Origin: Limnobaculum xujianqingii
Lineage (GTDB): Bacteria > Pseudomonadota > Gammaproteobacteria > Enterobacterales > Enterobacteriaceae
DNA length: 64,000 nucleotides
Assembly: GCF_013394855.1 (NCBI RefSeq)
Contig: NZ_JABMLK010000002.1
Span: 372,001 to 436,000, forward strand
Reading direction: 5' to 3'
The notes beneath the pieces were generated by a model. The model saw only the letters and a list, made by a program, of their open reading frames with translations, did no database searches and was not told the DNA's origin. Numbering within the stretch: position 1 is the stretch's first letter; every line of letters starts with the position of its first letter. Below, piece after piece: positions 56,661-64,000 of the stretch. Made by a program: the position numbers and the translations under genes.

Positions 56661-58814
56661 ATGTTGACTAATATTCCGGAATTTCAATCTACTGAAGATT
56701 TAACGACTGCCCAGTGGGATACCGAAACTAATACCCTTATTTTTCATTTAGCGCAACAGCAGGGCGAAAAAGGAGATAAAGGAGATAAAGGTGATAAGGG
56801 CGATACAGGAGCAACGGGGATTACGGGTGAACCGGGCCCAAAGGGAGATAGCGCTTATCAAACATGGCTAAATTCAGGTCATATTGGTTCTGAAGAGGAT
56901 TTTGTGAACTGGGTTGCTGATATCCAGTTGCGTGAAGAGTTAGCTGCATATGATGGTGCTAAATTAGTTGGTTGTTGTCCATCAATTGAAGTCTTAAGAA
57001 CTATTACGCCGACTCACCATGGACAAAAAATCGAAGTAGCAAATTATTATGCTGATAGCGTTGGTGGTGGTGGGTATTTTTATTATGATGCTGGCGATCA
57101 ACATAGTTTAGATAATGGTGGAAATATTATTATCTCTAATGGTGCTCGCTGGAAATCGTTAAAAAATGCATTTGTTCCGGAAGATTTCGGTGCGCGAGGT
57201 TGCGATGCTGAGACCGATACATTAGCACTACAACGATTGTTTGACGCAAAGGTAAAAATAGCACCGGTAACCGGTCATTATCACCTGAAAAATTTAAATC
57301 GTCCTGTTGGTAATTTTAAATCATGGATGACCTATAACTATATTTTGAAGATTGATGGTTTTTCCGGTGAAGCTGATTTTAGCCAGGCTACATTTACGTT
57401 ACCTGTAGGCGTTGCTCGTATTACTGCAATTGTTGTGCTTAATAGTACCGGAAGAATTCATTTCCCCATTATTCAGGGAAATATGCAGAATACGGTTATG
57501 CCATCAATTTATATTGATGATTGTGCTGTGCGTATTGGGGCAGGATGTAAATATCTGGAAATAGTCATTGATGGTATTGACCATTATCCTGGACATGGAA
57601 TTATTGTCCGCCATTATGAGCAAGATGGTGTATCGAATCTGACAGAAGGCATTCCCAATAATATTACTATTATTGCTAAAGGTGTTCATCACTGCTGGCA
57701 ATCGGGAATTGTTCCCATTCATGGGATTCAATTCGTATTATTGATTTTGATGTACAGAACTCAGGCTCCACTGAGAACATGAATTCTCAAGCCGCAACGG
57801 TTGGTCATAATATTCACACTGAACCAGTAGCTGACTCTGGGGGAATAAATAATTTATTGCGTAACGTATGGATTCTAAATGGCAACGGGCTAAAAGCTCG
57901 GATGCATGGATTGATGTGCCATACCGCAATAGATAATTTCGTTATTGAAGGGTGTAATTTCCAATATAACTTGATGGATGGTGCTCGTTTTGAAGCGTCA
58001 GCTCATAAAATCAGATCTTGCAATAATACATACAGCAATAATGGTTACCGTGGTGTGACATTTAATTGTGGTAGTTTAACCGCTGCTGGTTTTCCATTGC
58101 TTAAGCATGATGCCAAATTTGATGACACATTTGAGTTTAACGGAGATGATGGATTTGTTGATATGAGCGGCAGCCATGGGGTGATTATTTCAGGAACCTT
58201 TGGACGAAATGCTGGTAATGGTATCACCGTTCAGGAGAATGGAGAGCAGCAGATTGTAAATGCTATTATTTATGATAATGGGCGAAATGCAGTTACTCAA
58301 AAATATGGTATCGCTTGCGGAAAAACGAGTCTTTCAAATATCCAAACATATAATTCAGACCCTACGGTTTATAAGCAAATTCCATTTTTATTTCGTAAAA
58401 ATTGTAAGGCAAGGAATATTACTACAGATTATTCAACAGTTGATTATGTTCTTAATGATTTGCATCAGACCTATCTTCCTGAAAACGACAGTAGTTTGCG
58501 CTTAGTTGGGGATTCAAGTCGTATTGTTGGTCGACGTTGTTATATTGATAATCGAGGCATTGGAACATGGTATATGTCTGATGTATATGATGCTATTCAT
58601 ATTGGTTTCACGTCGTCTGGAACTATGATGTTTCCTGGGGGCATCATCAAATAACCTAATGGTTACTTTTACGCTTACTATTACCTCTGGTGTTGGATAC
58701 GTTAAAGTCAGATCGGGTACTGTTAATGATACCAATCAGTATGTAGTTCAATCAGGTAATATTTATCAATTAACTTATATTTCGCCGACCAATCTTCAGA
58801 TAACCAAGCTTTAG
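56661..58814 (+). pseudogene. Phage tailspike with collagen-like region and beta-helix, broken by two compensating frameshifts
   Basis: One long tailspike-like gene lies in three pieces. The first (56661-57782; MLTNIPEFQSTEDLTTAQWD) has a collagen-like stretch of GDK triplets (GEKGDKGDKGDKGDTGATG), then a PEDFGARGCDAETDTLALQ segment typical of pectate-lyase-like spikes. The second (open from 57680, ATG 57779, to 58654) continues the beta-helix. The third (58659-58814) ends VQSGNIYQLTYISPTNLQITKL. Adding a G to the GGG at 57723-57725 joins VPIHG to DSIRIIDFDVQNSGS; removing one G from the run at 58637-58641 joins MMFPG to ASSNNLMVTFTL. The repaired frame gives about 717 residues. Real decay, slippage or sequence error are all possible. 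Confidence 0.8.
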
Positions 58815-58890
58815 ATAAGTTTATTATCTGGTTATTGGCATGCTTCAGTGTGTCTTTTTTAGAGTGAATATAATTATAAAGGAGCATTAA

Positions 58891-59637
58891 ATGGCTTTAA
58901 CAACCGAACAAGAACAAGCATTGCTAGCATTATTAGATGAAAAGAAAATGACACTATCTGAATTACCAGCTGCAACGGATTTAAGTACAGAAGATCTGCT
59001 GCTTATTCGCCAGGGCATTATTGATAAATCGGTTAATAATAATGTATTAAAGAAATACTTTACTCCATCGGCATCTTCTTTCACTGAATCTGGAATTGTG
59101 AAATTAAGTAATGCGATTAACAGTGATGATGAAAATATTGCAGCGACTTCTAAAGCAGTTAAATCAGCTCATAATGCTGCTTTGCAAGCTAGCCAGGATG
59201 TTGTTACTAATGCATTAAGTAAAAGTGCGAATTTATCTGATGTTAGCGATCCTGTGGAAGTTCTGAAAAACCTTGGTTTATCAGAAAAGGCTGCAACACG
59301 AAAAATTGGAAATAGTGAAGCTCAAATTCCAGACATGTCGTTTTTCAAATCATCGAACTTAGAGTTTGGATGGCAAAAACTACCATCGGGAATAATCATA
59401 CAATGGGGATGCTGTAAGAGTGCAGGCTCGGGTTCTATCGAAGCTGGTGCTCTAAACAGTTTTCCGATTGCTTTTCCTAATAAATGTCTGGCTGTGACAA
59501 CTACCCATACTGGACACTCCCCAGTGGTAGTAGGGGCTACATCTGTTTATGTTGTCAGTAATGCTCTTTTTAGGTGCTATCGTTCTGGTTCAGGAACGAA
59601 TGAGGTTTCTGTCTATTATATTGCTGTGGGCTATTAA
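58891..59637 (+). CDS. Phage tail fibre, expressed orientation of an invertible cassette
   Basis: The 248-residue fibre has a constant N-terminal part (MALTTEQEQALLALLDEKKM; SFTESGIVKLSNAINSDDENIAATSKAVKSAH, the tail-fibre repeat motif). A variable C-terminal part begins at NLGL (residue about 127). The variable end (EFGWQKLPSGIIIQWG...FPNKCLAVTTTHTG...NEVSVYYIAVGY) resembles the gp53/gp37-like C-terminal fibre domain. The recombination site lies in the codons for VLKNLGLSE. A TATAAAGGAGCATTAA ribosome-binding site precedes ATG. In the opposite orientation the same N-terminus would carry the tail-collar end encoded at 60048-60500. No fibre chaperone gene follows. Confidence 0.88.
   Translation: MALTTEQEQALLALLDEKKMTLSELPAATDLSTEDLLLIRQGIIDKSVNNNVLKKYFTPSASSFTESGIVKLSNAINSDDENIAATSKAVKSAHNAALQASQDVVTNALSKSANLSDVSDPVEVLKNLGLSEKAATRKIGNSEAQIPDMSFFKSSNLEFGWQKLPSGIIIQWGCCKSAGSGSIEAGALNSFPIAFPNKCLAVTTTHTGHSPVVVGATSVYVVSNALFRCYRSGSGTNEVSVYYIAVGY
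59261..59286 (+). promoter_or_regulatory. Invertase crossover site, left
   Basis: A 26-bp site with near two-fold symmetry: TTCT and AGAA ends and the core AAAACCTTGGTTTA (59267-59280), like the gix/pix/cix sites of Gin, Pin and Cin. The central dinucleotide is TT. It lies inside the fibre gene in frame as K-N-L-G-L. Confidence 0.85.
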
Positions 59638-59639
59638 CA

Positions 59640-60047
59640 AAATAAATTACATGTATCTAGCTAAAAAACTGCATTTTATCTAATTGAGTTTAAGCATGAA
59701 TATGACGATGTAATAGCTTAGCCTAATTCTACAGGCTTGCCTATATGGTTATATAAACTAATTAAGAGTGCAGAAAGCATCTAACTATCTAAGTTAATGA
59801 GATTATAAAGAATAGTGGTCTTTAAAATGGCTAATAAATAGCTTATTAAAGAAGAAAAATATAATTTGATGAATGGCTTAATTATATTGACGCTGTAAAC
59901 GTATTTGATACATTTACAGCATTTGATATAAAATGGTCTATACAATCAAATATAAATTAACTGAGACTCGGTACTTGTATCATATTTTTTATTGAGTAAT
60001 AAACGATACAAGTACCATTTATTATTAGGTTAAATAATTATTTAAAA
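59640..60047. other. Centre of the invertible segment, two inverted repeats, no gene
   Basis: About 400 AT-rich bp without a credible gene. It holds GCTGTAAA/TTTACAGC (59892-59920) and the perfect 12-bp repeat GGTACTTGTATC/GATACAAGTACC (59970-59981 with 60005-60016). The latter could end transcripts from either orientation, although it lacks a T-run. Confidence 0.6.
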
Positions 60048-60500
60048 TCACTGAGCTCTTACTATATATGAAAACGCAACGCTACGAGGACGAGTTTCAT
60101 TTGCTGTTCTGACGACACGGGACGCATCAAAAGACCAATTTGGTGCACCATACCCAGTTGATCCTGTGGATAAAGTTAATCCTACAGATTGTAAAGTATC
60201 CATTTGTCGGAATGCTCCAGATTGAACGCCATGCTCAAGCAATTGGGTTCTTCCAAATACTCCCTCTATATTTTGAATAGTATCAGTCTGAAAAGACATT
60301 AATGTGCGGCCAGGCCCATCATCCCATCCTCGAATAAATTCACCTCTTAAATCGGGTAAAATACCAGATGGGTAAATAAGTGCTAACTTAGGATACTTTT
60401 TTATATCAAACGTGGTGCCATTGCATTTCAGATAACCAAATGGCAATGTCGCTGACGGATATGGAATGGGGACACCAATAGGTAAAAAACACGATTCCAT
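60048..60500 (-). CDS. Silent alternative 3' end of the tail fibre (tail-collar domain)
   Basis: The minus-strand frame encodes 150 residues beginning MESCFLPIGVPIPYPSATLPFGYLKCNGTTFDIKKYPKLALIYPSG. It continues LPDLRGEFIRGWDDGPGR and ends RPRSVAFSYIVRAQ: the phage tail-collar domain with the C-terminal fibre motif. It has no fibre N-terminus and no ribosome-binding site. The codons just before M read N-L-G-L, exactly as in the expressed fibre at its crossover site, and are preceded by a stop in the present orientation. Inversion would make a fibre of about 280 residues with this end. Confidence 0.88.
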   Translation of the reverse strand: MESCFLPIGVPIPYPSATLPFGYLKCNGTTFDIKKYPKLALIYPSGILPDLRGEFIRGWDDGPGRTLMSFQTDTIQNIEGVFGRTQLLEHGVQSGAFRQMDTLQSVGLTLSTGSTGYGAPNWSFDASRVVRTANETRPRSVAFSYIVRAQ

Positions 60501-60520
60501 TAAACCAAGGTTTTAAAGAA
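60495..60520 (-). promoter_or_regulatory. Invertase crossover site, right
   Basis: A 26-bp site with core TAAACCAAGGTTTT (60501-60514), the reverse complement of the left core, and TTCC/AGAA ends. It covers the first codon of the silent fibre end and ends 65 bp before the invertase GTG. Confidence 0.85.
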
Positions 60521-60585
60521 TATATCTTTTTTCCTCCTCTCATATTTGAGACTATCCTCTACAAAGATGATAAGGGGAAAAATGG

Positions 60586-61146
60586 GTGCTAATTGGATAT
60601 GTCAGAGTGTCAACAAATGACCAACAGACCGATTTACAGCGAGAATCGCTTAATCGTGCAAATTGTGAGCTGATTTTTGAAGATAAAATTAGTGGAACTA
60701 AGTCTGAACGACCAGGATTAAAAAAGCTATTAAAAAGGGTTAAAACTGGTGATACGGTGGTTGTATGGAAGTTAGATCGGCTTGGACGAAGTGTTCGGCA
60801 CTTGATAACTTTAGTTGCTGATTTAAAAACTCGTGGGGGACATTTTAAGAGTATTACCGATAATATTGATACCAGTAGTGCTGCCGGTCGGTTCTTTTTT
60901 CATGTAATGTCAGCTTTGGCTGAGATGGAACGAGAATTGATAGTTGAACGTACGCTGGCGGGATTGGCTGTTGCTCGGACTCAAGGAAGAATTGGGGAAT
61001 GCCCAAGGAGATTATCTTCTGTACAGATAGAACAGTCACAGAGATTATTGGATAAAGGGCACTCTCGTAAGGAGCTGGCGTTAATTTATAATGTCAGCCT
61101 CGCAACTATTTATAAATATTTACCAGCATCGAATGCCAGACAATAA
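60586..61146 (+). CDS. Site-specific DNA invertase (Gin/Pin/Hin family serine recombinase)
   Basis: The invertase switches the fibre cassette. The 186-residue protein starts at GTG 60586 (MLIGYVRVSTNDQQTDLQ), with AAGGGG about 10 nt upstream. The catalytic Ser is in RVST (residue 9). Other motifs are KLDRLGRSVRHL (active-site Arg pair), IDTSSAAGRFFFHVMSALAEMERELIVERT (E helix) and the C-terminal Hin-like helix-turn-helix SRKELALIYNVSLATIYKYLP. It reads away from the invertible segment. A Fis-bound enhancer is expected within its 5' part but was not located. Confidence 0.95.
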   Translation: MLIGYVRVSTNDQQTDLQRESLNRANCELIFEDKISGTKSERPGLKKLLKRVKTGDTVVVWKLDRLGRSVRHLITLVADLKTRGGHFKSITDNIDTSSAAGRFFFHVMSALAEMERELIVERTLAGLAVARTQGRIGECPRRLSSVQIEQSQRLLDKGHSRKELALIYNVSLATIYKYLPASNARQ

Positions 61147-61259
61147 TATTTTGTTCAGTGAAAATAGAACTATAATTTTTTCATAAAGATAGGAGATATA
61201 AATATCACGCCATATTATTTTACTATCTGTATATATTGTCTCTATTTTTTTAATTTTAT

Positions 61260-62825
61260 TCAAACATGATGCCCATACCCCACATCACAACTCCCTTTCT
61301 TTTTACCTTTCTTTGGTGTTTTAAACAAAAATGCCAGTGGGATAAATATCAGGCACACAGCTGCCATCAGGTAGAAAATATCCAGGTAGCTAAGCAGGCG
61401 AGCTTGAGCGAAGGCGATCTCTTTTATGTTTTCCAGCGATACGCTTAAATCAACACTTTCAGTAACCCGATCGCTAATGCGGCTGTAATGCATATTGGTT
61501 CGGCTGTGGAGCATGTTTGCCATTAATGTCAGGCCAACGCTGCCGCCGATATTACGCATCAGAGCAGCAAAAGCGGCGGCTTCGTTACTTTTGTTAGCCG
61601 GGAGTCCTTCATAGGCCAGCAGGCTTACCGGAATTAACATCACCGGGAACCAGATCACCTGCAACAGTCGGGCCCACACGAAGGTGGCGAAATCAACGCT
61701 TAGTGTCATTTGCGACATATGCCAGGTTGAAATCGCGGTACCCAACAGGCCAACAACCACTAAACATTGCGGATAAGCTATTTTATTAGTAATCGCACCG
61801 ACGATTGCCATAGGCACAATCACCAGAAGACCGCCGATGCCCAACATCACGCCGGCAATAGCTGCCGTGTAGTTAAACAGTTCCTGTGTCATTTGTGGCA
61901 GGACCTGAGTGGTGCTATAGCTGAGAAAGCCGATTAAGAAGATGATCAGGCTGCTGATGGTAAAGTTGCGATGACGCAGCAATCGGATATCCATAATCGG
62001 CTGAGGATGGAACCATTCCCATATCACCAAAAAACTGAGAGAAACCGCAGCGGTAACAGCCATGGTGCAAATGAAGCTGGAAGAGAATCCATCGTTGATT
62101 TCATATCGGTCAAGAAACAGCTGTAAGGTACCAAATCCGATAATCACCAGTGAAATACCGACGTAATCGATATTACTTTTTTGCAGTTTGCGTTGTTTAC
62201 GCTCTTCTTTCAGAAGTGGTGGTTCTACGATGAAATAATAGCTGAGTATCAGAGAGACGATACCAATCGGCACATTGATTAAGAAGATCCAATGCCAGGA
62301 CATATTTTCTGTTAACCAGCCGCCCACAAAAGGTCCGATAGCTGGAGCAACCAGAATGGTAATGCCATACAGTGCAAAAGCATGCGGGCGTTTCTCTATT
62401 GGAAATGAGTCGGTGATCATCGATTGTTCAACCGGCGCCAGTCCGCCGCCACTCAAGCCTTGCAGTACTCGGGCAATAATTAAGAACTCAATACTGGTGG
62501 CGATACTGCAGAGCAGAGAGCCAATAGTAAATCCGGCAATGCTCAACATATAGTAACGCTTTCGACCAATAGTATTGGACAACCAACCGCTCATCGGTAG
62601 CACTAATGCGTTAGCGACAATATAGCTGGTTAATACCCACAGCGATTCGCTGTAGGAAACGCTAAGCGAGGCTGAAATATGATAAAGCGAAACGTTGGCA
62701 ATGGTGGAGTCCAGCAGCTCCATAAATGTGGCAATAGAGGCGATAATAGCCATTAGCCACGGGCTGCGGTTTCCGGCAGCGGAGCGGGGGAGGTGCGCCG
62801 TGCTGCTATTATTTGATGTGGACAT
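61260..62825 (-). CDS. Second EmrB-like multidrug efflux transporter (DHA2 MFS)
   Basis: A 521-residue, 14-helix MFS antiporter. It has LMAIIASIATFMELLDSTIANVSLYHI (motif D1), ARVLQGLSGGGLAPVEQSMI, LYGITILVAPAIGPFVGGWLTENMSWHWIFLINVPIG (motif C) and a lysine-rich tail. It is clearly diverged from the emrB at 50 kb (for example MELLDSTIANVSLYHISASLSVS against MQVLDSTIANVAIPTISGDL), so it is a separate paralogue and I give no gene name. It overlaps the adaptor gene by 17 bp. Substrate unknown. Confidence 0.92.
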   Translation of the reverse strand: MSTSNNSSTAHLPRSAAGNRSPWLMAIIASIATFMELLDSTIANVSLYHISASLSVSYSESLWVLTSYIVANALVLPMSGWLSNTIGRKRYYMLSIAGFTIGSLLCSIATSIEFLIIARVLQGLSGGGLAPVEQSMITDSFPIEKRPHAFALYGITILVAPAIGPFVGGWLTENMSWHWIFLINVPIGIVSLILSYYFIVEPPLLKEERKQRKLQKSNIDYVGISLVIIGFGTLQLFLDRYEINDGFSSSFICTMAVTAAVSLSFLVIWEWFHPQPIMDIRLLRHRNFTISSLIIFLIGFLSYSTTQVLPQMTQELFNYTAAIAGVMLGIGGLLVIVPMAIVGAITNKIAYPQCLVVVGLLGTAISTWHMSQMTLSVDFATFVWARLLQVIWFPVMLIPVSLLAYEGLPANKSNEAAAFAALMRNIGGSVGLTLMANMLHSRTNMHYSRISDRVTESVDLSVSLENIKEIAFAQARLLSYLDIFYLMAAVCLIFIPLAFLFKTPKKGKKKGSCDVGYGHHV

Positions 62826-63885
62826 TAGGCACTACCGACATACCGGGAGACAAAGGATGCTCGGCGTCATTAATTCTTGGGTCAGTAAACAGGATTTTTA
62901 CCGGTACACGTTGAACTACTTTAATATAGTTACCGGTGGCATTTTCTGCCGGTAGCATGCTGAATACCGGGCCTGTTCCCCGCTGAATGCTGTCTATTCT
63001 GGCGCTGTACTTATATTGAGGATAGGCATCAATTGAGACTTCCACTTCTTGCCCCGGGCGCATATTGGCGAGCTGGGTTTCTTTAAAGTTTGCGGTTATC
63101 CAGACGTTATTTGAAACCACTGATAGCAGAGTTCTGCCCGGATCGATATAGCTTCCCAGTTCCACGCTGCGTTTGGTGACATGTCCACTTTGTGGCGCAA
63201 TAATTTTAGTATAGGAAAGCTGTAATCTTGCATTTTCAATTTCGACTTCCAGCTGTTTTAGCTGGGCGTTGTTTTCTTCCAGCGCGGCTTTACCTTTATT
63301 GAGTAGCGCCTGGTTATAAATTACGGACTGACGTGCGGCATCTAACCGACCCGCGCTGGCTTTAAATGCCGCATGCTGCATACTGAGCTGGCTTTGACTC
63401 CAGGTTTGCTGAGATTTTTGATAGCGGTCATAGTCATCTTTATCTCGCTGATACTCAGCCTCTGCAGATTTCACGTTAGCCTGAGTCTGTTTTAAGTTAG
63501 CTTCCAGCGCTTCAATTTGATTATGTAGCTGTGGCGTCTGTGCTAATGCGACGTTCTGGGCTGCAATAGCTTTATTTAGCAGATTTTGATAGTCGCGGGC
63601 ATCAAGTTCAATTAACACACTACCAGCTTCTACATACTGATTATCTTCCACCAGAATACGATCTACCCGGCCAGGTACGGCGGCAGATACTTTTGCAATA
63701 TTGGTATCAATAAAAGCGTCATCGGTACTTTCATAATCTTTCAGAAAAAACCAGTAATAACCAAAGGAAGACAGCCCGATGATAAACAACAATAATATAT
63801 AAAGTGTGAATACTTTCTTCTTATTATTCTTGTTTATTTTCGTATTGGTTGTTGTTGACGATATTGTGTTGTTGTCGGGCGACAT
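62809..63885 (-). CDS. Second EmrA-like membrane-fusion (HlyD family) protein
   Basis: The 358-residue adaptor has an N-terminal anchor (FTLYILLLFIIGLSSFGYYWFFL), then STDDAFIDTNIAKVSAAVPGRVDRILVEDNQ, a coiled-coil hairpin (about residues 95-215), and KIIAPQSGHVTKRSVELGSYIDPGRTLLSVV with VWITANFKETQLANMRPGQEVEVSID. It is first gene of the pair on the minus strand and overlaps the transporter. No dedicated regulator is visible before the right edge. It is expected to connect its transporter to TolC. Confidence 0.92.
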   Translation of the reverse strand: MSPDNNTISSTTTNTKINKNNKKKVFTLYILLLFIIGLSSFGYYWFFLKDYESTDDAFIDTNIAKVSAAVPGRVDRILVEDNQYVEAGSVLIELDARDYQNLLNKAIAAQNVALAQTPQLHNQIEALEANLKQTQANVKSAEAEYQRDKDDYDRYQKSQQTWSQSQLSMQHAAFKASAGRLDAARQSVIYNQALLNKGKAALEENNAQLKQLEVEIENARLQLSYTKIIAPQSGHVTKRSVELGSYIDPGRTLLSVVSNNVWITANFKETQLANMRPGQEVEVSIDAYPQYKYSARIDSIQRGTGPVFSMLPAENATGNYIKVVQRVPVKILFTDPRINDAEHPLSPGMSVVPNVHIK

Positions 63886-64000
63886 GCTGATTTTGTTCCC
63901 TTTGTTAAAACGAAATTCCTTTGCTAATTACCTGACGAATAAATAAGGTGTTTCTTATTTTTTATTATCCAAAAGGTACTTAAAAATAATTGATATTAAG
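63886..64000. other. Right-edge intergenic sequence
   Basis: These 115 AT-rich bases upstream of the EmrA-like gene should hold its promoter. Nothing more can be named. Confidence 0.4.

Larger units (their letters stand above)
59275..60506. mobile_element. Invertible tail-fibre segment (about 1.2 kb)
   Basis: The segment lies between two inverted 26-bp sites (59261-59286 and 60495-60520) whose 14-bp cores are exact reverse complements. It carries two alternative fibre 3' ends in opposite directions, one in use (to 59637) and one silent (60500 to 60048). The serine invertase gene lies just outside the right site. This is the layout of the Mu G segment and P1 C segment, with 410 bp of gene-free DNA in the centre instead of chaperone genes. 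Confidence 0.85.

Noticed and set aside
57680..57782. Programmed -1 frameshifting as explanation of the tailspike break
   Set aside because: No X-XXY-YYZ slippery heptamer lies in the overlap; a lost G in a G-run with a compensating gain downstream is simpler.

Overview
The window is chromosomal DNA from a member of the Enterobacterales. Nearly every core gene has a clear E. coli counterpart and several blocks keep the E. coli order: ppdD-hofB-hofC / ampD / aroP / pdhR-aceE-aceF-lpdA / acnB-yacL, then hemL / erpA / yadS-btuF-mtn / dgt / cdaR. Some genes expected in those blocks are absent here (nadC, ampE, clcA, degP), and others are inserted (a chitin-use block, ydhYVWXUT, a toxin-antitoxin pair). 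The fairly AT-rich intergenic regions and this arrangement suggest a lineage away from Escherichia, possibly near Budvicia/Pragia/Limnobaculum. That placement is inference only; no rRNA gene is present to test it.

Layout. 1-5.2 kb: ytfQ (sugar-binding protein, cut by the left edge), the pilus genes hofC, hofB and a frameshifted ppdD on the minus strand, and ampD on plus. 5.5-14.9 kb: aroP, then pdhR-aceE-aceF-lpdA with a clear PdhR operator. 15.2-19.9 kb: a chitin block (chiP porin, chiQ lipoprotein, secreted chitobiase). 20-24.9 kb: a small membrane protein, acnB, yacL, yddG. 25.3-31.7 kb: the six-gene anaerobic operon ydhYVWXUT behind a near-perfect FNR box and a NarL/NarP-type site. 31.7-39.5 kb: hemL, erpA, yadS, btuF, mtn, dgt, cdaR. 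39.6-40.1 kb: a ParE-type toxin-antitoxin pair. 40.2-49.5 kb: one compact aldarate cluster (garD divergent from gudP-gudX-gudD-garL-garR-garK) next to its activator cdaR. 50-53.4 kb: emrRAB. 53.7-61.1 kb: a prophage remnant with CI-like repressor, Q-like antiterminator, lysis cassette, tailspike, tail fibre and DNA invertase, but no integrase, replication, terminase or head genes. 61.2-63.9 kb: a second EmrAB-like efflux pair.

How the genes work together. The pdh operon feeds acetyl-CoA to the TCA cycle, where acnB acts. The chitin genes import chitooligosaccharides and split chitobiose. The ydh genes look like a membrane-linked molybdenum/tungsten oxidoreductase expressed without oxygen. The gar/gud genes take galactarate and glucarate to 2-phosphoglycerate. 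Two copies of a TTGTGC-N4-GCACAA-like palindrome, before cdaR and between garD and gudP, look like CdaR sites.

The two most interesting signals are not ordinary genes. First, a family of at least four dispersed intergenic elements (about 5.3, 23.3, 33.8 and 49.6 kb) is built of short hairpins in series; linkers are conserved between copies while stems differ by matched changes on both arms, which suggests selection on structure. Second, an invertible tail-fibre cassette at 59.26-60.52 kb: two inverted 26-bp sites share a 14-bp core, and the alternative 3' end on the minus strand is in frame to replace the expressed one, with the invertase gene adjacent. Two genes also carry frameshifts with the lost reading frame still visible: ppdD, and the tailspike, which has two compensating G-run indels.
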